From: Variovorax sp. Root318D1
Lineage (GTDB): Bacteria; Pseudomonadota; Gammaproteobacteria; Burkholderiales; Burkholderiaceae_C
DNA length: 64,000 bases
Assembly: GCF_001424835.1 (NCBI RefSeq)
Contig: NZ_LMCQ01000012.1
Coordinates: 525,829-589,828, forward strand
Reading direction: 5' to 3'
The translations under genes and the position numbers were made by a program. Under the pieces are notes generated by a model, which worked only from the letters and a program-made list of their open reading frames with translations, made no database searches and had not been told where the DNA came from. This document shows, piece by piece, positions 56,472 through 64,000 of the stretch. Within the stretch, counting starts at the first letter, position 1; every line of letters starts with the position of its first letter.

Positions 56472-57215
56472 ATGAGCCCTTCCACTCCACCGCAGCAAGC
56501 CGTGCGGGATCGCCTCGTCTCCTGTTTCCGGAGCGGCGATGCCATGCGAAGCCGGAGCGTGAGCGACATGGTGCTGTCGGGAGTGGTCGGCGTGCCCGTG
56601 CCGTCCGCGAGGTTGGTGGCCGACTGGGAGCGCGAGATCTCATCGCACCTGGGCCTGGAACCCGGAGACGTCGAGGCGTTGCCCTTGGCCCGGGCGCGTG
56701 CGCGCTGGCCGGACTACAAGCGCTGCGTGCAGGCGGCGGCCGATTGGACGCGCACGCTCGGCCTCGGCGAGGTGCTTGCCTCCAGCGACGTCGCCCTCAT
56801 GGCCTGCCGCGGCGCGCGGTACCACCACGACGGCGCGCAATATGGCGCTGCGGCATTCTGCAATCTCTTCGTGAGTGAGGACAAGGGGCTGGACGTGCAC
56901 TTTCCCTGCATCGGCGAGCGGATTGCTCTTGCGCGGGGCACGGTGCTTGTCTTCGACACGGGCCAGCCTCATGCCGTGGTCCGGCGTGGCAGCAGCGAGT
57001 TTCGTGCAGACGACTTCGGGCCCGAGCAGGACTGCAGCCAGCTGTTCCTGACCTGGGAGCTTCCGATCGAAGACACCCACGTGGCGCGTGCGCTTCAGGT
57101 CGCCTTCGATGTCGAGGCGCCAACGTCGGCGGCGTTGAACGAAGAGCAGGTGTGGGTGAACGGCGAACGGGCCAGCGTGTGTCCGGCTTCCGGCCGGTGG
57201 TGCCGGGCCGGTTGA
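56472..57215 (+). CDS. hypothetical protein, possible 2-oxoglutarate/Fe(II) dioxygenase fold
   Basis: 247 residues. The C-terminal half has R-Y-H-H-D-G (a possible H-x-D metal pair at about 117-119), a strand-rich stretch (F-C-N-L-F-V-S-E-D-K-G-L-D-V), then T-G-Q-P-H-A-V-V-R-R-G with a possible third ligand His and downstream Arg. Order and spacing are those of double-stranded beta-helix Fe(II)/2OG oxygenases, although no family was recognised. ATG 56472 is preferred; in-frame upstream sequence from 56337 looks non-coding. Substrate unknown. Lone gene between the glycine-zipper gene and wspA. Confidence 0.6.
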   Translation: MSPSTPPQQAVRDRLVSCFRSGDAMRSRSVSDMVLSGVVGVPVPSARLVADWEREISSHLGLEPGDVEALPLARARARWPDYKRCVQAAADWTRTLGLGEVLASSDVALMACRGARYHHDGAQYGAAAFCNLFVSEDKGLDVHFPCIGERIALARGTVLVFDTGQPHAVVRRGSSEFRADDFGPEQDCSQLFLTWELPIEDTHVARALQVAFDVEAPTSAALNEEQVWVNGERASVCPASGRWCRAG

Positions 57216-57393
57216 GCGTCGGTCCACACCGCGGCGCCGCGTTGCCCGGGGGCGCCGGCTGGCGGGAAGAGGAAGCATAAAGTCTTCTGCCTAAAACCCC
57301 ATCTTGACAACGGATTGGCCTGCGCCCACTGTCGCGCCCAGTTGCCATCTTCCGGATTTGCCAAGCGCGACAAGTCGCCACGCCACGAACCTG

Positions 57394-59022
57394 ATGAACA
57401 CCTGGACCATACGACAGCGCATTCTTGCCAGCTTTGCGGCCGTGCTGGCACTGATGATCGTCATGGGTGCGGTCGCCTACGCCTGCCTCGCGCGCGTGGC
57501 GGAGGACGCGACCGTCATCCAGAAGGATGCCGTGCCGGGGATGGCGGTCAGCGGCCAGCTGGAGGCCGCCTGGCTCGACAATTTCGCGCTCACGCAGAAG
57601 CACGTTCTCGAAACCGAAGATGCCGAGATGCGCCGTATCGTTGCGCAGTTGCAGGTCAACCGAGCCAGTCTCGAGAAGTTGTCGCGGAACTATGAGACCA
57701 CCATCCATACCGCCAAGGACCGGGAGAACTTCGACGCATTCCTGAACCTTCGCGCGGCCTACCTGCGCGTGCAGGAGGATGCCCTGCGGTTGAGCACGGA
57801 AAACAAGAACTCCGAGGCTCGCGCGGTGCTGCACGACCAGCTCGATCCGCAGTTCGCAAAAATCCGCACCGCCCTTCAGGCCGTTGCCGACTTCAACAGC
57901 TCGAATGGCGAGGAGGCCGCCCGGCAGATCATGGGGGATGTGACGACTGCCATCGTGGCCATCGTGATCAGTCTTGCCGCTGGCCTTCTGCTCGCGCTGG
58001 TGCTCGGCTACGCACTGCTGCAGTCGATCACCCGGCCGCTGGGCCGGTTGCTCACGGCCGCAGATGCGATCAGCACCGGCGACTTTACCCAGCGGCTGGA
58101 CCTGGAGCGGCGCGACGAGTTCGGCTCGCTGGCGCAAGGGTTCAATCGCATGACGGAGCAGCTGACGGTGCTGTTCGGCCAGGTGCAGAAGTCCGGCATC
58201 CAGGTCAACACCTCCGCGACCGAGATTGCCGCCACGTCCAAGGAGCAGCAAGCCACCGCCAGCGAGATCGCCGCCACCACCACCGAGATAGGCGCCACGT
58301 CGCGGGAGATTTCCGCCACCTCGCGCGAGCTGGTGCGGACCATGAGCGAGGTGTCGGAGGTGGCCGAGGAAACCGCCACGCTGGCGGGCGGTGGGCAGGA
58401 AGGCCTGCTGCGCATGGGCGAGACCATGCACAAGGTGATGGAAGCCGTCGGGTCGATCAACGCCAAGCTCGCCGTGCTGAGCGAAAAGGCCGGCAACATC
58501 AACCAGGTCGTCACCACCATTACCAAGGTGGCGGACCAGACCAACCTGCTGTCGCTGAATGCGGCCATCGAGGCCGAGAAGGCAGGCGAATTCGGGCGCG
58601 GCTTTGGCGTGGTCGCGACGGAGATCCGCCGGCTTGCCGACCAGACGGCCGTGGCCACCTACGACATCGAGCAGATGGTCAAGGAGATCCAGTCGGCCGT
58701 GTCGGCCGGCGTCATGGGCATGGACAAGTTTTCGGAGGAGGTGCGCCGCGGCATGCAGGAGGTGCAGCAGGTCGGCACGCAGCTGTCGCAAATCATCGCG
58801 CAGGTGCAGGCGCTGGCGCCGCGTTTTGTGGCCGTGAGCGAGGGCGTGCAGGCGCAGGCCACCGGCGCCGAGCAGATCAGCCAGGCGCTCACGCAGTTGA
58901 GCGAAGCCGCCCAGCAGACCGTCGATTCGCTGCGCCAGTCCGGCCAGGCGATCGACGGCCTGCACTTGGCCGCCGGCGGCCTGCGCAGCGGAGTCTCGCG
59001 CTTCAAACTGGCGGAGGCGTGA
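57394..59022 (+). CDS. wspA: methyl-accepting chemotaxis protein WspA
   Basis: 542-residue membrane receptor. TM1 is about 9-31, a periplasmic four-helix sensor follows to about 183, TM2 is about 185-208 and HAMP about 210-262. The cytoplasmic signalling hairpin tip at about 385-400 ([15 protein letters not shown]) and the following [18 protein letters not shown] are the WspA form. In Pseudomonas, WspA senses surface contact and drives WspE. ATG 57394 precedes M-N-T-W-T-I-R-Q-R; longer in-frame starts lack a signal. The first gene of an overlapping operon. Confidence 0.9.
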   Translation: MNTWTIRQRILASFAAVLALMIVMGAVAYACLARVAEDATVIQKDAVPGMAVSGQLEAAWLDNFALTQKHVLETEDAEMRRIVAQLQVNRASLEKLSRNYETTIHTAKDRENFDAFLNLRAAYLRVQEDALRLSTENKNSEARAVLHDQLDPQFAKIRTALQAVADFNSSNGEEAARQIMGDVTTAIVAIVISLAAGLLLALVLGYALLQSITRPLGRLLTAADAISTGDFTQRLDLERRDEFGSLAQGFNRMTEQLTVLFGQVQKSGIQVNTSATEIAATSKEQQATASEIAATTTEIGATSREISATSRELVRTMSEVSEVAEETATLAGGGQEGLLRMGETMHKVMEAVGSINAKLAVLSEKAGNINQVVTTITKVADQTNLLSLNAAIEAEKAGEFGRGFGVVATEIRRLADQTAVATYDIEQMVKEIQSAVSAGVMGMDKFSEEVRRGMQEVQQVGTQLSQIIAQVQALAPRFVAVSEGVQAQATGAEQISQALTQLSEAAQQTVDSLRQSGQAIDGLHLAAGGLRSGVSRFKLAEA

Positions 59023-59507
59023 GGCAAGCGAGGGCCGGCCAGATGCTGTTCCTCCTCTTTCAAATCGGCACTGAACGCTACGCGCTCGACGCGGGCCAGG
59101 TCGTCGCCGTGCTGCCGCGGCTCGGCGTGAAAGAGATCCCCCACGCGCCCCCGGCGGTGGCCGGCCTGTGCCACTACCGCGGGAGCCCGGCGCCGGTGAT
59201 CGACCTCGGCCAACTGGCGCTTGGCCGCCCCTCGGCAAACCGCCTGAGCACGCGCATCGTGCTCGTGCATTTTCCCGATCCAAACCACGGACCCCACCTG
59301 CTGGGCCTCCTGGCCGAACGTGCGACCGAAACGCTGCGGCGCGATGAGGGCGACTTCGTTCCAGCGGGCGTCAGCATCGATGCGGCTTCCTACCTGGGTC
59401 CGGTCACGGCCGACGCGCGCGGGTTGATCCAGCGCATCGAGGTGCAGCACCTGCTTCCGCCGACGCTGCAGGCGCTGCTGTTCCAAAACGAGGCGATGCC
59501 CGCGTGA
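59019..59507 (+). CDS. wspB: CheW-like adaptor WspB
   Basis: 162 residues from GTG 59019 (GTGA overlaps the wspA stop); ATG 59043 gives 154 residues and starts directly at the domain. CheW domain: [30 protein letters not shown], and L-L-G-L-L-A-E-R. CheW adaptors link receptor to histidine kinase in the cytoplasm. It differs strongly from the second CheW in the operon (wspD), which fits the two-CheW Wsp design. Confidence 0.88.
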   Translation: MRQARAGQMLFLLFQIGTERYALDAGQVVAVLPRLGVKEIPHAPPAVAGLCHYRGSPAPVIDLGQLALGRPSANRLSTRIVLVHFPDPNHGPHLLGLLAERATETLRRDEGDFVPAGVSIDAASYLGPVTADARGLIQRIEVQHLLPPTLQALLFQNEAMPA

Positions 59508-60769
59508 TGGACGTCGCTCCGTTCGAGCAGCTGCTGAAGCAGGCGATGGGCCTGGACGCCGCCTCGATCGGCTCGGCCGTCGTGCGGCGCGCGGTGCAGG
59601 AGCGGCTGGCCGCCTGCCAGCTGCCGGACGCACAGGCCTACTGGGAGCGGCTCGGCAGTTCTGCGCCCGAGCTGCAGGAACTCATCGAGGCCGTGGTCGT
59701 TCCGGAAACCTGGTTCTTCCGCGATCCGGCGTCCTTCGCGGCGCTGGCACGCCTGGTTGGCGAAGGCGAGCGCGCCGCGCAGGGGTCGATGGATCTGCGT
59801 CTGCTGAGCGTGCCGTGCGCGACGGGCGAAGAGCCTTACTCGATGGCCATGGCTCTGCTGGATGCCGGTTTTCCGGAAAGTGCGCTGCGCATCGACGCCG
59901 TCGACATCAGCACCCGCGCGCTGGCGCGGGCGCAGCGTGCGGTGTACGGCCGCAACTCGTTTCGCGGCAGCGACCTGGCGTTCCGCGATCGCTACTTCGT
60001 CGAAACCGCCGGCGGCCACAGCCCTGTGGATGCGGTGCGGCGGCCGGTGCGATTCCGGCACGGCAACCTGCTGGACGGCCTCATGGCCGAGGCGGAACTC
60101 TACGACGTCATCTTTTGCCGCAACGTGCTGATCTACTTCGATCGCGCCACGCAGGATCGCGCCATCGCGGTGTTGAAGCGGCTGCTCAAGCCGCGTGGCT
60201 GGCTGTTCGTCGGCCCCTCGGAAACGGCCTTGCTGTCGGACCACGGCTTCATCTCCGCGAAGCTTCCGCTCGCGTTCGCCTTCCACAAGGGGCCGCCGGC
60301 CGCCGGCGACGCGAAGCCGCTGCGCGCGGTGCATGCGCCAAACACGCCCGTGCGCAGGCCGACGCCCGTGGCCGCGGCCCCATTTGCACCCGCCGCCCGG
60401 CCCCGACTCGTCCCCACGCCTGCCGCGACGCCGCGGGCTGCGGCGCCGGCCGAGGCGCCGACCGGCATCGACCGCGCGCGGCGTCTGGCCGACCAGGGAC
60501 ACCTGGCTGACGCCGCGGCACATTGCGAGGCGCACCTGCGCCAGCACGGTCCTTCGGCCGAGGTGTTTCACCTGCTCGGCCTGGTGCGCGACGCGAGCGG
60601 CAACGCGGAAGATGCCGCCGAGCAGTACCGCAGGGCGCTCTACCTGGAGCCCGACCATCACGAAGCGCTGATCCATCTCGCGCTGCTGCTGCGCAAGCGC
60701 GGCGACGAGGCCGGTGCGCAGCGCCTGCAGCGGCGCGCAAGCCGGCTGCACCAGGGCGGCGGGGCCTGA
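59507..60769 (+). CDS. wspC: CheR-type receptor methyltransferase with TPR tail, WspC
   Basis: 420 residues. The CheR domain (about 1-275) has V-P-E-T-W-F-F-R at about 63-70, the SAM loop C-A-T-G-E-E-P-Y-S at about 104, the D-A-V-D-I-S-T-R-A-L motif and Y-D-V-I-F-C-R-N-V-L-I-Y-F at about 200. A Pro/Ala linker (about 280-320) and C-terminal TPR-like helices to about 415 follow, as in WspC. It methylates glutamates of WspA to adjust activity. ATG 59507 overlaps the wspB stop by one base; GTG 59504 is also possible. Confidence 0.92.
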   Translation: MDVAPFEQLLKQAMGLDAASIGSAVVRRAVQERLAACQLPDAQAYWERLGSSAPELQELIEAVVVPETWFFRDPASFAALARLVGEGERAAQGSMDLRLLSVPCATGEEPYSMAMALLDAGFPESALRIDAVDISTRALARAQRAVYGRNSFRGSDLAFRDRYFVETAGGHSPVDAVRRPVRFRHGNLLDGLMAEAELYDVIFCRNVLIYFDRATQDRAIAVLKRLLKPRGWLFVGPSETALLSDHGFISAKLPLAFAFHKGPPAAGDAKPLRAVHAPNTPVRRPTPVAAAPFAPAARPRLVPTPAATPRAAAPAEAPTGIDRARRLADQGHLADAAAHCEAHLRQHGPSAEVFHLLGLVRDASGNAEDAAEQYRRALYLEPDHHEALIHLALLLRKRGDEAGAQRLQRRASRLHQGGGA

Positions 60770-60772
60770 TCG

Positions 60773-61471
60773 ATGAATGCCGCACCGATGCTTGCCGAAG
60801 GCTCCGCGCATGCCGCCATCGACGATTGCTGGAATCGCATCGGCGTGCAGGGCGACGGCACCTGCCCGCAACTCAGGCAGCACGTGCACTGCAACCGGTG
60901 CCCCGTCCATGGCGCCGCCGCGCTGGCCCTGTTGGACCGGGAGGCGCCGCCCGACTACCTTGCCGAGTGCACGCACCACATGGCGCAGGCGCCCAAGGCC
61001 GGACAGGCCAACTTGGACTCGGCGATCGTCTTTCGCATCGGGACCGAATGGCTGGCCTTACCGACGCAGGTCTTGCTGGAAGTTGCGGCCCTGCCTCCGA
61101 TCCATTCGCTGCCCGGGCGGCGCGGAGGCATCGTGCAGGGCGTGGCCAACGTGCGCGGCGAATTGCTGGTCTGCGTGCTGCTCGGCAGCATGCTGGGTTT
61201 GGCGCGCACCGCGGAGACGGGACACGCACGGCAGCGCGAGGCATTGCGGCGCCTGGTGGTGATTGGCCTCGACGGTCAGAGGCTCGGCTTCGCGGTCGAC
61301 GAAATGCACGGCATCGCGCGCTTCGATCCCGGCACGCTGAAGGAGGTGCCGGCCACCATCGCCCGCGCCACCGCTCCTTACTCGAAGGCGATCCTCGCGT
61401 GGCACGAGCATTCGGTCGGTTTGCTCGACGAGCAATTGCTGTTCTACACACTTCATCGGAGCCTGGCGTGA
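60773..61471 (+). CDS. wspD: CheW-like adaptor WspD
   Basis: 232 residues. An N-terminal extension of about 65 residues with a Cys/His-rich patch (C-P-Q-L-R-Q-H-V-H-C-N-R-C-P-V-H) precedes the CheW domain (F-R-I-G-T-E-W-L-A-L-P, then V-Q-G-V-A-N-V-R-G-E-L-L-V-C-V). The extension is characteristic of WspD and could bind metal, which is inference. It starts 3 bases after the wspC stop and ends overlapping the wspE start (GTGA). Confidence 0.9.
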   Translation: MNAAPMLAEGSAHAAIDDCWNRIGVQGDGTCPQLRQHVHCNRCPVHGAAALALLDREAPPDYLAECTHHMAQAPKAGQANLDSAIVFRIGTEWLALPTQVLLEVAALPPIHSLPGRRGGIVQGVANVRGELLVCVLLGSMLGLARTAETGHARQREALRRLVVIGLDGQRLGFAVDEMHGIARFDPGTLKEVPATIARATAPYSKAILAWHEHSVGLLDEQLLFYTLHRSLA

Positions 61472-63711
61472 CTGCCAAGGATCTCAGCGAACTGTCGATG
61501 CTGGAGCTGTTCCGCGTCGAGGTGGAGAACCAGGCGCCCGTGCTGACGGCGGGGCTGCTCGCACTGGAGCGGGACCCGGAGGCCGCCGATCAGCTGGAGG
61601 CCTGCATGCGCGCCGCCCATTCGCTCAAGGGCGCCGCACGCATCGTCGACATCGCCGCCGCGGTGGGCGTGGCCCACGCCATGGAAGACTGCTTCGTCGC
61701 CGCGCAGGAAGGCAGGCTGCGATTGCGCCAGAGCCACATCGACCTGCTGCTCGGCGGCGTGGACCTGCTCGCGCGCTTTGCCCATTCCCCGGAGATGGAG
61801 CCGCTCGACTCGCCGCAAGTGAAGGCCTTCGCCCTGGCCCTGGAAAGCGCGATGCAGGACGACGGCAAGAGCGATCCGGCGCCGGACGCGGCGGCGCCCG
61901 CATCTGAGGAAGCTCTCATGAGGGCGCCTGCCGCCACGGCCGAAAGCGCCGCCCAGGACCGCGTGGTGCGCGTCAGCGCCGACAACCTGAATCGGCTGCT
62001 CGGCCTGGCCGGCGAATCGCTGGTGGCCGCGCGCTGGCTTCGGCCCTTCGCAGACTCCTTGCTGCGGCTCAAGCGGCTGCAGCACGAGGCGGTGCAAAGG
62101 CTCGACGCGCTTCACGACCACGCCGCCGCGCCGACGGCATCTCCGGAAGAGCGCACCCGGATTGCACTGGACGAGATCAAGCGGCGCGTCGTCGAGTGCG
62201 AGCAGTTGCTGGCGGAGGGGCTCGCCGACGTGGAGACATTCGAGCGGCGCTCGGCCGACCTGTCGCGCCGGCTGTACGACGAGGCGGTGGCCTGCCGCAT
62301 GCGGCCCTTCGCCGACGGCGTCCATGCCACGCCGCGCATGCTGCGCGACCTTGGACGCTCGCTCGGCAAGCAGGTGCGGCTCGAAATCGTCGGTGCCGCG
62401 ACGCCGGTAGACCGCGACGTGCTCGAGCGGCTGGATGCACCGCTCGGCCATCTGTTGCGCAATGCGATCGACCACGGCATCGAATCCCCGGAGCAGCGCC
62501 TTGCCGCGGGCAAGCCCGCGGAAGGCGTCGTACGGCTCGAAGCGCGCCACAGCGCCGGTGCGCTGGAGATCTCCGTCTCCGACGATGGACGAGGCATTTC
62601 GCTCGACGCCATGCGCCGCGCCGTGGTCGAACGCAATCACACCAAGGCGGAGCTTGCGGCCGAGCTGTCGGAGGCCGAACTGCTGGAGTTCCTGTTCCTA
62701 CCCGGTTTCACGCTCAGCAATCGCGTCACCGACATGTCGGGCCGCGGCGTCGGGCTGGATGCCGTGCAGGACATGGTGAAGCAGGTGCGCGGCAGCGTGC
62801 GCGTGTCGACAGAGGCCGGGCAGGGCACGCGTTTCCAGCTGCAATTGCCGCTCACGCTCTCGGTCGTGCGCACCTTGCTTGCGGACGTCGGCGGCGAGCC
62901 CTATGCCTTTCCGCTGGCCCGCATCGTCCGCGCCTCGAAGGTCGCGCCAGGGCAGGTCGAACTGCTCGAAGGCCGGCAGCACATCGAGGTCGACGGACGG
63001 CGCATCGGGCTCGTGACCGCGCACCAGATCCTGCAGACGGAGGAGCCCCAGGCCGCCGGCGGCGACCTGGCGGTGGTCGTCATCGGCGACCACGGCGAGA
63101 CCTATGGCGTGGTGGTGGACCGCTTCCTCGGCGAGCGCGAGCTCGTGGTGCACGCGCTCGATCCCCGCCTGGGCAAGATCAAGGACATCAGCGCCGGTGC
63201 GTTGATGGAAGACGGCTCGCCGGTGCTCATCATCGACGTCGAGGACATGATCCGCTCGGTGCAGAAGCTCATCGCATCCGGCCATCTGAGCCAGGCCCAG
63301 CCTGGCGGCCATGCCGCCGTCGATGGAAGAAAGCGCAAGCGCGTGCTGGTGGTCGACGACTCGCTGACGGTGCGCGAGCTCGAACGCAAGCTGCTTGCGC
63401 AGCACGGCTACGAGGTCGAAGTTGCCGTCGACGGCATGGACGGCTGGAACGCCGTGCGCACCGGCCACTTCGACCTGCTGGTGACCGACGTCGACATGCC
63501 GCGCATGGACGGCATCGAACTGGTGGCCCTGGTCAAGAAGAACCCCAACCTGAAAGCCCTGCCGGTCATGATCATGTCGTACAAGGACCGCGCCGAAGAT
63601 CACCGCCGCGGGCTGGAGGCCGGCGCCGACCACTACCTGACCAAGGGCAGCTTTCACGACGAGACGCTGCTCCAGGCGGTGGTCGACCTGATCGGCGAGG
63701 CCGTCGCATGA
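61468..63711 (+). CDS. wspE: hybrid CheA-type histidine kinase with receiver, WspE
   Basis: 747 residues from GTG 61468, whose GTGA overlaps the wspD stop. The HPt domain carries phospho-His51 in [11 protein letters not shown]. The kinase N-box is [14 protein letters not shown] at about 330, G1 is D-D-G-R-G-I-S and G2 is G-R-G-V-G-L-D. A CheW-like domain follows, and a C-terminal receiver has [11 protein letters not shown] (phospho-Asp) and L-T-K-G-S-F. In the Wsp system WspE passes phosphate to WspR (a diguanylate cyclase) and WspF. Longer in-frame sequence upstream overlaps wspC/wspD and is not part of the gene. Confidence 0.92.
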   Translation: MTAKDLSELSMLELFRVEVENQAPVLTAGLLALERDPEAADQLEACMRAAHSLKGAARIVDIAAAVGVAHAMEDCFVAAQEGRLRLRQSHIDLLLGGVDLLARFAHSPEMEPLDSPQVKAFALALESAMQDDGKSDPAPDAAAPASEEALMRAPAATAESAAQDRVVRVSADNLNRLLGLAGESLVAARWLRPFADSLLRLKRLQHEAVQRLDALHDHAAAPTASPEERTRIALDEIKRRVVECEQLLAEGLADVETFERRSADLSRRLYDEAVACRMRPFADGVHATPRMLRDLGRSLGKQVRLEIVGAATPVDRDVLERLDAPLGHLLRNAIDHGIESPEQRLAAGKPAEGVVRLEARHSAGALEISVSDDGRGISLDAMRRAVVERNHTKAELAAELSEAELLEFLFLPGFTLSNRVTDMSGRGVGLDAVQDMVKQVRGSVRVSTEAGQGTRFQLQLPLTLSVVRTLLADVGGEPYAFPLARIVRASKVAPGQVELLEGRQHIEVDGRRIGLVTAHQILQTEEPQAAGGDLAVVVIGDHGETYGVVVDRFLGERELVVHALDPRLGKIKDISAGALMEDGSPVLIIDVEDMIRSVQKLIASGHLSQAQPGGHAAVDGRKRKRVLVVDDSLTVRELERKLLAQHGYEVEVAVDGMDGWNAVRTGHFDLLVTDVDMPRMDGIELVALVKKNPNLKALPVMIMSYKDRAEDHRRGLEAGADHYLTKGSFHDETLLQAVVDLIGEAVA

Positions 63712-64000
63712 AGATCGCCATCGTCAACGACCTGCCGATGGCGGTGGAGGCCCTGCGGCGCGTGCTGGCGCTGCGGCCCGAGCACCGCGTCGTCTGGGTG
63801 GCCGGGAACGGCGCAGAGGCCGTGCAGCGCTGCGCCGAGCTGAAGCCGGACCTCATCCTCATGGACCTGCTGATGCCCGAAATGGACGGCGTCGAGGCCA
63901 CGCGCCGCATCATGGCCGCGACGCCGTGCGCCATCCTGCTCGTGACCGCCGACATGGGCGCCAACACCGCCCGCATCTTCGAGGCGATGGGCCACGGGGC
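63708..64000 (+). CDS. wspF: CheB-type methylesterase WspF, N-terminal part
   Basis: The first 97 residues are present; the gene runs off the window. It starts ATG 63708 overlapping the wspE stop (ATGA). The receiver domain opens [16 protein letters not shown], with phosphate acceptor in [13 protein letters not shown] and conserved Thr in L-V-T-A-D. The esterase domain that removes methyl groups from WspA should follow. Asn replaces the first of the usual two acidic residues (V-N-D for V-D-D), as is common in WspF/CheB relatives. Confidence 0.87.
   Translation, partial: MKIAIVNDLPMAVEALRRVLALRPEHRVVWVAGNGAEAVQRCAELKPDLILMDLLMPEMDGVEATRRIMAATPCAILLVTADMGANTARIFEAMGHG

Noticed and set aside
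60523..61467. In-frame 315-residue extension before wspE
   Set aside because: It overlaps wspC and wspD in another frame and has no domain; GTG 61468 with the GTGA overlap is the natural start.
1..64000. tRNA or rRNA genes
   Set aside because: No tRNA cloverleaf T-arm pattern or rRNA core was noticed on either strand; a dedicated scan could still find one.

Overview
The window is GC-rich, densely coded bacterial chromosome. Gene content points to a betaproteobacterium of the Comamonadaceae, most likely Variovorax or a close relative. The pointers are three orphan Bug/TctC-type periplasmic receptors, a TRAP transporter, many acyl-CoA enzymes, a GltIJKL system, a ProQ/FinO protein, a complete-looking Wsp chemosensory operon and hairpin repeats between genes. 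No plasmid, phage or insertion-sequence genes were seen. The only RNA gene recognised is rnpB (RNase P RNA).

Layout. 1-180 is the end of a DUF559 protein. 210-5679 is a forward run of acyl-CoA enzymes: thiolase, alpha/beta hydrolase, thioesterase-like protein, an SDR with a degenerate active site, a kappa-GST/HCCA-isomerase-like protein and an isomerase-type crotonase. A hotdog thioesterase (reverse) and an Atm1-type ABC exporter follow, then a 2-hydroxyacid dehydrogenase and an amidase. 10727-16770 holds a HypT-like LysR regulator, aspartate ammonia-lyase and the Glu/Asp transporter gltIJKL, closed by a strong terminator. 16846-21079 (reverse) joins a TRAP transporter to a nucleoside hydrolase. 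21193-33178 (reverse) is a large beta-oxidation cluster. Its gene set (bifunctional hydratase/dehydrogenase, thiolase, large and small acyl-CoA dehydrogenases, crotonase, CoA ligase) matches the pimFABCDE dicarboxylate pathway of Rhodopseudomonas, with a CoA-transferase and two TctC receptors added. A divergent LysR gene sits at its head. 34229-35454 has a small lipoprotein, ureidoglycolate lyase and a TfoX-like protein. 35523-42692 (reverse) is a peptide/opine-type ABC transporter with an amidase.

42816-46419 (forward) carries pyrC, an NYN-domain protein, a DUF3025 protein and htpX. 46524-50669 (reverse) carries proQ/finO-like, flavin reductase, an FAD oxidoreductase and cysteine synthase. 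rnpB lies at 50773-51120. Next come a lipoprotein, a pseudouridine-synthase homologue with Glu at the catalytic Asp position, and a Nudix/metallo-beta-lactamase fusion. A third TctC receptor and several hypotheticals follow. 57394 to the window end is wspABCDE and the start of wspF, linked by overlapping stop and start codons; its usual output, a WspR-type diguanylate cyclase, would lie beyond the window.

Three non-coding themes stand out. (1) A family of composite hairpin repeats (4103-4216, 18956-19182, 38837-39095) built from two subtypes with a shared loop; two copies sit inside transporter operons. (2) A short CCCTCTCCC-type hairpin repeat that also occurs in frame inside the ABC exporter gene. 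(3) Several genes have a -10-like hexamer only 6-9 bases before ATG and no Shine-Dalgarno sequence, which suggests leaderless or very short-leader mRNAs.
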